A DNA stretch of 64,000 bases from Protopterus annectens (lineage: Eukaryota > Chordata > Ceratodontiformes > Protopteridae), in assembly GCF_019279795.1 (NCBI RefSeq), contig NC_056737.1:1196433741-1196497740 (forward strand), written 5' to 3'. The stretch's first letter is position 1. Every line of letters starts with the position of its first letter. The translations under genes were made by a program, and so were the position numbers. Positions 57,369-64,000 of the stretch are shown piece after piece. A model generated the notes under the pieces. It was given only the letters and a program-made list of their open reading frames with translations, made no database searches and was not told where the DNA came from.

Positions 57369-57789
57369 GGTCTGTACTATTGAGCAAACGGCCATTTCAC
57401 CGAAAGTGAAATGGCAAAGCACAATTTTGTGAAAGTGCTTTTCACAGAAAAAGCACTTTGCGAAAGTGTGGTTAAAGAAGAGTGGAAATGTGGGGAGATG
57501 GCTGTTGCTTATAATCGTAGCACAGTGGGGATAAGGAAATATTCCCTTTTCCCCACTGTAGTGCGATCTCAGAGTGAGACTATAAAAGTAGGGGGTGTGG
57601 CGGGTGCAGAGTGGCTTGCCTCCATGTGCAAACATGAGTTCTGTGTGTTTTTTTTTATTTTGTTATTTTTTAGATTTTTTTTAGCACACATCATCAAAAG
57701 TGCTTTTTTGGTGAAAAACACTTTCGCTAACGTGTGTTGAGAAAATGTGGTTTTGGTTGTTTGAGCTTTCGCTCAATAGTACAAGATCC
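57367..57789. mobile_element. Tc1/mariner-type MITE, 423 bp
   Basis: Ends TGTACTATTGAGC in inverted orientation (57373-57385 and reverse at 57771-57783). It sits between TA dinucleotides inside a TA microsatellite, as expected for a TA-target transposon. The interior has nested hairpins (gaaagtgcttttcac/gaaaaagcactttgcgaaag near 57435-57470 and a reverse match at 57697-57735). The open frames on either strand encode nothing recognisable. The duplication cannot be proven because the target is TA-rich. Confidence 0.75.
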
Positions 57790-57796
57790 ATATGTG

Positions 57797-57798
<2 letters not shown>

Positions 57799-57863
<65 letters not shown>

Positions 57864-57868
57864 CTAGA
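57799..57868. repeat. (TA)n/(GA)n microsatellite
   Basis: A TA run to about 57846, then GA repeats and GATA-like imperfect repeats. Confidence 0.95.
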
Positions 57869-57869
57869 G

Positions 57870-58310
57870 ATAGAGATAGCTATAGTAGAGATATCTATTT
57901 ATAGCTATCTATATCTATATCTATCTGTCTAGCTTGTGATGTTCCCGCGTCTGGTCCAGTAATCAAGGATCCTGAATCCTCATCACTGACACCAGTGATT
58001 GACATTCACTTGCAACAAAAATAGATACACACAGTATTTCTAGATGCAGTTGTCTTCATGTAGCACAGTTTCCCTTAAGAGCACACAGGGAACACACTCA
58101 GTCCAGGGGCGGGGTTTCCCTTTTTCTCACTCTCCAGGCCCACATTAAGAATCCCCACTGGCACAGCTGTAGACTCCCCATTTGCACAGCTGTAGAGCTG
58201 AGTCCTCGGCCGAGTGTCCAAGCTAAGTCCTCCTCCACTCTCTCTGTGAAACCAGTGCTCTGTGTCTCTGCTCCAAGTAGTTGACAAACACACTGTTTGT
58301 GATTTCATTT
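57870..58310. other. Unassigned DNA
   Basis: Contains a near-duplicate gcacagctgtagac/gcacagctgtagag (58157-58197). No gene recognised. Confidence 0.4.
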
Positions 58311-58311
58311 T

Positions 58312-58312
<1 letters not shown>

Positions 58313-58382
<70 letters not shown>
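58313..58382. repeat. (CA)n microsatellite
   Basis: Uninterrupted CA run of about 70 bp. Confidence 0.98.
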
Positions 58383-58384
<2 letters not shown>

Positions 58385-58996
58385 TCCTGGGAAAGGCTGG
58401 CACAGTATTACTAGCTGTGCCCCTCTGCCCAGATTATAAAGTAGTTACTGCCACCAGACACTCCAAAGCCATCTACTCTAAGGCTCTTACAAAGTTACCC
58501 AATTATACTGAGTGAGTGAAATTAATACTAATACAAATGTTTGTGTTTGACTAATGCAATAAGGCTTTCAGGAGTGGCCATGGTGTCACCAAATGAATAA
58601 GTGCTCTCAAAGGTTAAAACATTCTCTTAAAGACCAGCCAGAATGAAAAGTTTAAATATATTTAATAATAAATAATAAAAGAACATAAAAGTATAAATAT
58701 CTATTTACAATAAACACCAGCGTTTCAGCACAGGAAATTTTAAACTAACACAGATGAATAGATTCACACAGATGCATGCAGAGTATAAACTATCACAACT
58801 GCTTGCTATATTATAGCAAGCATTTTGGTACAGTTTAAATGTAAAAAAAACATTTTTTAATTAAAACCTGAATACTATAGCTCTCTGTGTAGAGTAAAAG
58901 CGGAAGCATGTAGCAAACAGTTTGCTACAATATAAACATAAAAAACAGCATTTTTTAAAAATGGAATCCTGAGTTGTCTAGCTCCTGCCCAGGTGA
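58383..58996. other. Unassigned A+T-rich DNA
   Basis: No supported feature. Repeated tgtagcaaacagtttgct/gcttgctatattatagcaag hints at small hairpins. Confidence 0.4.
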
Positions 58997-59301
58997 ATAT
59001 GAACTTTCAGGCTTAAATAACCCACAGTTTGAATTCATTGGTTTAGAAATTAACAAATCATATTTCAAACATGCCAAAGTTTTTTTAAAATGTCAACAGT
59101 TCATACTTCTGCACTTTTGCATTATAATTTTTATTAATAATGTGATATTTTTATATGTACATTGCAATGGTATACATGTTTAATGCTGGATTTATTTATT
59201 TGTTTCATTATTCATGAGATTTGGCATGTTTGAAATATGATTTGTTAATTTCTAAACCAATGAATTCAAACTGTGGGTTATTTAAGCCTGAAAGTTCATA
59301 T
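58997..59301. repeat. Perfect 82-bp inverted repeat with 141-bp spacer
   Basis: 58997-59078 is the exact reverse complement of 59220-59301 (begins atatgaactttcaggctt). The transcript would fold into a long hairpin. The right arm leads directly, 10 bp later, into a hammerhead-like motif, linking it to a PLE terminus. Confidence 0.95.
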
Positions 59302-59304
59302 TTT

Positions 59305-59420
59305 AATTGTTCTGACGAAGTCATACTGTTTGATGAAAGCGCTTAACTATTTGTGTATCTTGTATTAATAAATCGTATCTGTGGACTCGCAATGTTGTGC
59401 TACTACTTGTTACTTGGTTA
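59305..59420 (+). ncRNA. PLE-type 3' end with hammerhead-like motif (PLE copy 4)
   Basis: Plus strand: CUGACGA (59312-59318), helix II GUCA/UGAU around UACUGUU, GAAA (59335-59338) and GCGCUUA (59339-59345). This is the same order and the same AGCGCU palindrome as PLE copy 2. It is followed by a TATTAATAAATCG... 3' stretch. No PLE protein remains nearby, so this would be a solo terminal repeat. Confidence 0.6.
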
Positions 59421-60135
59421 TACTTTAGCACTTCAACACCATTTGGTTGGATTTTGAAACTAAACAGTGCTAGTGACCATGAGGTAGCCCCCAAAGCTTA
59501 TTCCATTAACACCCGTGGCAATCATTTACTTGCCTACTTCAGCCTCTCTAGCTTGTCCTCTGCTTTGTCTATTAGTAGGTGCCCTTGCCTCAACATAACT
59601 ACCTTTATTTTTCTTTTCTCCTGCACCTCAGTCACTGAGTTACAGAACCCTGACCCACCAATGTATGACACTGATTGCAGTCCTGTTGGATGGACTTTAG
59701 ACCCATGACAGCACAACCACACTGAGGTGACTGTGGCTAAAGCACTGGTAGAGCTTAACACTAAAGGGTTGAAAAGTTAAGGCTCAACAATATTGTCCTG
59801 GATTGCAATTTGTTTGTCTGTACAGCCACAATGTAAGAGTGTGATCAGTTAACAAGATAAGCTCCCTGACCAACAAACACTATATTAGGTTGCTAAGGGA
59901 CAACTAAACTGCAAGGCACTCTCTTTCAATCACTGTATAGCATTTCTCAGCATTCTGTACTTCCTGTTATGTAAAATTAGGATGTTCATCCCCCTGTACA
60001 ACTTGAGATAAAACTAGATTTATGCCTTCATCTAAGGCATATGTGTGTATCAATAAATGCATGGAGAACATTGGAGTTATTAAACAATGTCATTGTCAAG
60101 CTTCAAAGGCTTCTGAATTTATAAAATCCAGTTAA
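59421..60135. other. Unassigned DNA
   Basis: No supported gene or repeat seen. A 103-codon plus-strand frame (59397-59708) lacks recognisable motifs. Confidence 0.4.
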
Positions 60136-60139
60136 CATA

Positions 60140-62205
60140 AAGGCATCACTGCTCAGTCTTGGGAGCCTCCATCTAAAGACATCATTACTTGCATGCATTG
60201 CATATCCTGGAACTGATCAGTGTTGGGAGCCTCATCCTAAAGCCTTTGTTACCTGCAGGCATTGCTTATCCTGGAACTGCTCAGTGTTGGGACCCTCAAC
60301 CTAAAGACTTCATTACCTGCAGGCATTGCTTATCCTGAAACTGCTCAATGTTGGGAGTCTCAACCTAAAGACTTCATTACCTGCAGGCATTACTTATCCT
60401 GGAACTGCTCAGGGTTGGAACCATCAACCTAAAGACTTCATTACCTGCAGGCATTGCTTATCCTGGAACTGCTCAATGTTGGGAATCTCAACCTAAAGAC
60501 TTCATTAGCTGCAGGCATTGCTTATCCTGGAACTGCTCAGTGTTGGGAGCCTCATCCTAAAGACGTCATTACCTGCAGGTATTGCTTATCCTGGAACTGC
60601 TCAGCATTGGGAGCCTCAGCCTAAAGACTTCATCACCTGCAGGCATTGTTTATCCTGGAACTGCTCAATGTTGGGAGCCTCAACCTAAAGACTTAATTAC
60701 CTGCAGGCATTGCTTATCCTGGAACTGCTCAGTGTTGGGAGCCTCAACCTAAAGACTTCATTACCTGCAGGCATTGCTTATCCTGGAACTGCTCAATGTT
60801 GGGAGTCTCAACCTAAAGCCTTTATTACCTGCAGGCATTGCTTATCCTGGAACTGCTCAGTGTTGGGACCCTCATCCTAAAGACTTCATTACCTGAAGGC
60901 ATTGCATATCCTGGAACTGCTCAATGTTGGGAATCTCAACCTAAAGACTTCATTAGCTGCAGGCATTGCTTATCCTGGAACTGCTCAGTGTTGGGAGCCT
61001 CATCCTAAAGACATCATTACCTGCAGGTATTGCTTATCCTGGAACTTCTCAGCATTGGGAGCCTCAGCCTAAAGACTTCATCACCTGCAGGCATTGTTTA
61101 TCCTGGAACTGCTCAGTGTTGGGAGCTTCAACCTAAAGACTTAATTACCTGCAGTCATTGCTTATCCTGGAACTGCTCAGTGTTGGGAGCCTCAACCTAA
61201 AGACTTCATTAGCTGCAGGCATTGCTTATCGTGAAACTGCCCAGTGCTGGGAGCCTCATCCTAAAGACTTCATTACCTGCAGGCATTCCTTATCCTGGAA
61301 GTGCTCAGTGTTGGTAGCCTCACCCTAAAGACTTCAATACCTGCAAGCATTGCTTATCCTGGAACTGCTCAGTGTTGGGAGCCTTGACCTAAAGACTTCA
61401 TTACCTGCAGGCATTCCTTATCCTGGAATTGCTCAGTGTTGGGAGCCTCCACCTAAAGACTTCATTACTTGCAGGCATTGCTTATCCTGGAACTGCTCAA
61501 TGTTGGAAGTCTCATTCTTAAGACTTCATTACTTGCAGGCATTGCTTATCCTGGAACTGCTCAATGTTAGGAGCCTCATATTTAAGACTTCATTACCTGC
61601 AGGCATTTCTTATCCTAGAACTGGTAAGTGTTGGGAGCCTCAGCTTAAATACTTCATTACCTGCAGGCACTGCTTATCCGGGAACTGCTCAGTGTTGGTA
61701 GCCTCACCCTAAAGACTTCAATACCTGCAGGCATTGCTTATCCAGAAACTGCTCAGTGTTGGGAGCCTCCACCTAAAGACTTCATTACCTGCAGGCATTG
61801 CTTATCCTGGAACTGCTCAGTGTTGAGAGCCTCCACCTAAAGACTTCATTACTTGCAGGCATTGCTTATCCTGGAACTGCTCAATGTTGGGAGCCTCAAC
61901 CTAAAGACTCCATTACCTGCAGGCCTTGCTTATCCTGGAACTACTCAGTGTTAGGAGCCTCATATTTAAGACTTCATTACCAGCAGGCATTGCTTATTCT
62001 GGAACTGGTCAGTGTTGGGAGCCTCAGCCTAAATACTTCATTACCTCCAGGCATTGCTTATCCTGGAACTGCTCAAGGTTGGGAGCCTCAACATAAAGAC
62101 TTAATTATCTGCAGGTATTGCTTATCCTGGAACTGCTCTGTGTTGGGAGCCTCAACCTAAAGACTTCTTTACCTGCTGGCATTGCTCATCCTGGAATGCA
62201 TCAAT
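60140..62205. repeat. 64-bp satellite array, about 32 units
   Basis: Units of 64 bp (acttcattacctgcagg, cattgcttatcctggaactg, ctcagtgttgggagcctca), with the cattgc motif at 60259, 60323, 60387, 60451 and onward. More divergent than the 67-bp array. Local higher-order similarity: blocks near 60470-60670 and 60920-61130 share the same variant series (caatgttgggaatctc, then the gcattgggagcctcagcc unit), so a multi-unit segment was duplicated. Because 64 is not a multiple of 3, the 120-codon frames inside are fortuitous. Confidence 0.97.
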
Positions 62206-62469
62206 ATATGCTCCATGTTGATCTAGTTCTTGGAGCTTCAGGACCACTGAGATCACTCCTTCAGTGCAGAGTTTCAACACCTACCTCACTTTAAAGTCCA
62301 CTGCACTAAATTAAGGCACTAAAGATGGCACTGTCTCCATATTCATAAAACAAAATCCCACCTCCAGGCTAATTTGACAAGATGATTACCTAGAACTCCT
62401 TCATGTTTAACTTTCCATTAACAAAATCCCTTATCACATCATAGCTAGCTAACTATAGGGCTCCCTTTT

Positions 62470-63515
62470 TGGTCCATAACTCCTAACTGTCTAGTATGGA
62501 TTCCCTAGGTATGAGGCCAGACATCATTTTCCTAGCGGAGTTCAACTACACCTCTATCAACTAGAAGATGTATGTATTCTGTATCATGTATGCCCAGATA
62601 TTTCTGGACTTCATCAGTACAAACTCTCTGGAACAGTTAGTCACCATCCTAAACAGGGGACGCAAAATTGTGGACTTTGTTTTCACCAATATGGAACATC
62701 ACTGTTTCTTACCAGTTGTAAAGTCTAACTTCACCCCCCCCTTACACTCCCAGCTGGCCTACCTGCATCTACACTCTCCTTGAGTCCCTCATGAACAAGA
62801 ACTCAATGCACATCCCAAGTACAAGAACACCACATCTGTTGGATGATTAACATACCAGGCTTCCTGCTGAACAGCCTTAAACATGATCTGTCAACCCCCC
62901 CCCCCTATAGAGGCTATTTGATATCAACCAGATGAATGTACAGCAGCAGAAGCAGCGGTCATTCTCTTGCACAAAGATGATGTGTCAGCAGACCCAGGAA
63001 ATTATAGATCCATAAGTGATCCCAGCCTCTTTTGTAAGGCTATGGAGAGAATCATTGTGGAATTAAAAAAATGAATACGTAACCTACAAACTCTTAATGG
63101 AAGCCAGTTCAATTGTTGTTAAGGGCAGATCCTGTTTGCTTAACCTGGTTAACATCTTCAAGAATGTTACTGAAGCGATGGATGAGGGAAAATCAGTACA
63201 CACGACATATCTAGGCCTAGCAAACAGGTACAGTGCCATTACTAGACTCAAGCATGATAAACTCTTGCAGCTAAATTTTAGTCCCTACATAACTCAATGG
63301 ATAACACACTGACTCACAAAGAAAACACAGGAAATTAGGGTAAGTGACTCTATGTCCTTGAAAAGGCCTGTTAGTAGTGGTGTACTCCAGGGTTTGATCT
63401 TTCGGCCACTCCTCTTTGGCATTTACATCTTGAAAGTCACAGTTAATGTAATGGGTTTGTGGCTGACTAGGTTTGTAGATGACTGTAAATTTGGTGCCAT
63501 CATAAACACTCCAGA
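62470..63515 (+). pseudogene. CR1-like LINE fragment (endonuclease end to RT)
   Basis: Plus strand: FLDFISTNSLEQLVTILNRG then KIVDFVFTN (endonuclease C-terminus, 62605-62690). A decayed linker follows, with ADPGNYRSISDPSLFCKAME (about 62995), VVKGRSCLLNLVNIFKNVTE (63113), LGLANRYSAI (catalytic Asp box lost) and SGVLQGLIFRPLLFGIY (Leu-Gln-Gly with a degraded GPLL). Last is LWLTRFVDDCKFGAII (63460), with VDD for ADD. It is cut at 63515 by an L1 5' end. Confidence 0.85.
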
Positions 63516-64000
63516 AGGGGCGTGGCCAAGGATGAACACAGGATAGCAGCAGATTTCTTCAGCTCCACCAATTTCATTACACTGACAGGAATTAATTACT
63601 TAAAAAATTAATTTTTGAAGTAATTTTCTTTCTAAATATGTTTGTTTTATATAGTTCTTGAACTATATCTAAAAAGGAAAGGAAATCTTAACAATATTCC
63701 TGTCAGAAATCACTTTGGAAATTTTCCTGTCAGTTTATCAGTCTGAAATGAGTTCCAGTAAGACAAATTCTCAAGACTCCAGCATCAAGAAAGAACTTCA
63801 GTCTCTGATAATTATAATCCAGCAACTTACTGCTAAGATGGATAAAATGGATACTAAAATAGACACCTTCATAGAAAAACTACAAAACAAATAGACTTGT
63901 TACATATAGACCTGCAACAACAGAAGATCCAGATGACAGGCATAGAAGAAGCTATGAATGACATGGAAAATAGAATACAAGAAGAGGAAATCAACATTGA
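63516..64000 (+). mobile_element. L1-like LINE 5' end: 5' UTR and start of ORF1
   Basis: The element appears to start at ggggcgtggccaagg (63518), in mid-frame of the CR1-like RT. About 230 bp of 5' UTR precede ATG 63748. Leading-edge L1 sequence implies a full-length or nearly full-length insertion continuing past the window. Confidence 0.7.
63748..64000 (+). pseudogene. L1-like ORF1, N-terminal coiled coil (runs off the window)
   Basis: MSSSKTNSQDSSIKKELQSL then IIQQLTAKMDKMDTKIDTF, with heptad-spaced Leu/Ile/Met, is the N-terminus and start of the trimerising coiled coil of L1 ORF1. TAG at 63892 ends the frame. One base away the pattern continues (IDLLHIDLQQQKI, IEEAMNDMENRIQ) to the window edge. 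The break falls at an AAAA run (ctacaaaacaaatag), so a single homopolymer error could explain it. Confidence 0.7.

Noticed and set aside
57267-57740. Open frames over the MITE (about 110-120 codons, both strands)
   Set aside because: They run through TA repeats and the palindromic interior of a non-coding MITE; no transposase motif.
61350-62160. Two 120-codon frames with Leu/Ser/Cys-rich repeats
   Set aside because: They arise from the 64-bp satellite; unit length is not a multiple of three and codon pattern shifts between units.

Overview
This is a gene-poor stretch of a large, A+T-rich vertebrate genome built almost entirely from retrotransposons, small DNA transposons and satellites. The mix is tyrosine-recombinase DIRS elements, Penelope-like elements (PLEs) with GIY-YIG endonuclease and hammerhead-like motifs, CR1-like, L2-like, L1-like and RTE-like LINEs, V-SINE-like tRNA SINEs, and long (CA)n, (ATCT)n and (TA)n runs. 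That mix fits a large-genome fish, lungfish or amphibian; I cannot choose among them from sequence alone. Nothing bacterial, plasmid-like or retroviral was seen.

Layout. 1-7.2 kb: tRNA-derived SINEs, an L2-like LINE 3' end (3.26-4.14 kb), microsatellites and one SINE with a clean 14-bp target-site duplication. 7.2-15.5 kb: an L1 3' end, three minus-strand CR1-like LINE fragments, a 148-bp satellite, and the only candidate host-gene exon (9216-9338, minus strand). 15.5-31.7 kb: L1-like remains on both sides of a nested insertion complex. The complex holds PLE copy 1 (minus), whose ORF is cut by a structurally complete DIRS element (18122-23612), followed by a second, decayed DIRS (26375-30400, minus) that itself carries a 781-bp MITE.

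31.7-37.4 kb: a PLE remnant, a 31-copy 67-bp satellite, a degenerate RTE-like LINE carrying a tRNA-like SINE, and a 52-bp minisatellite. 37.4-44.2 kb: a CR1-like LINE split by PLE copy 2, which has two near-identical 1.8-kb inverted arms and a 15-bp target-site duplication. 44.3-48.9 kb: an L2-type LINE in which a 90-bp piece of the reverse-transcriptase catalytic box has expanded into a satellite, later split by another L2-like LINE. 48.9-54.3 kb: largely unassigned, with a SINE, a CR1-like fragment and a short PLE-like foldback element. 54.4-57.9 kb: an L2-like LINE and a Tc1/mariner-type MITE sitting in the same (TA)n landscape. 58-64 kb: a perfect 82-bp inverted repeat beside a hammerhead-like motif, a 64-bp satellite, a CR1-like LINE fragment and the 5' end of an L1 running off the window.

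The elements interact. SINE 3' tails match the 3' ends of the L2-like and CR1-like LINEs here, so those LINEs probably mobilised the SINEs. Insertion junctions (DIRS in PLE, PLE in CR1, L2 in satellite, L1 in CR1, MITE in DIRS) can be read to the base or nearly so, giving a relative history. Many single-base breaks lie in homopolymer runs, so some apparent pseudogenisation could be assembly error.
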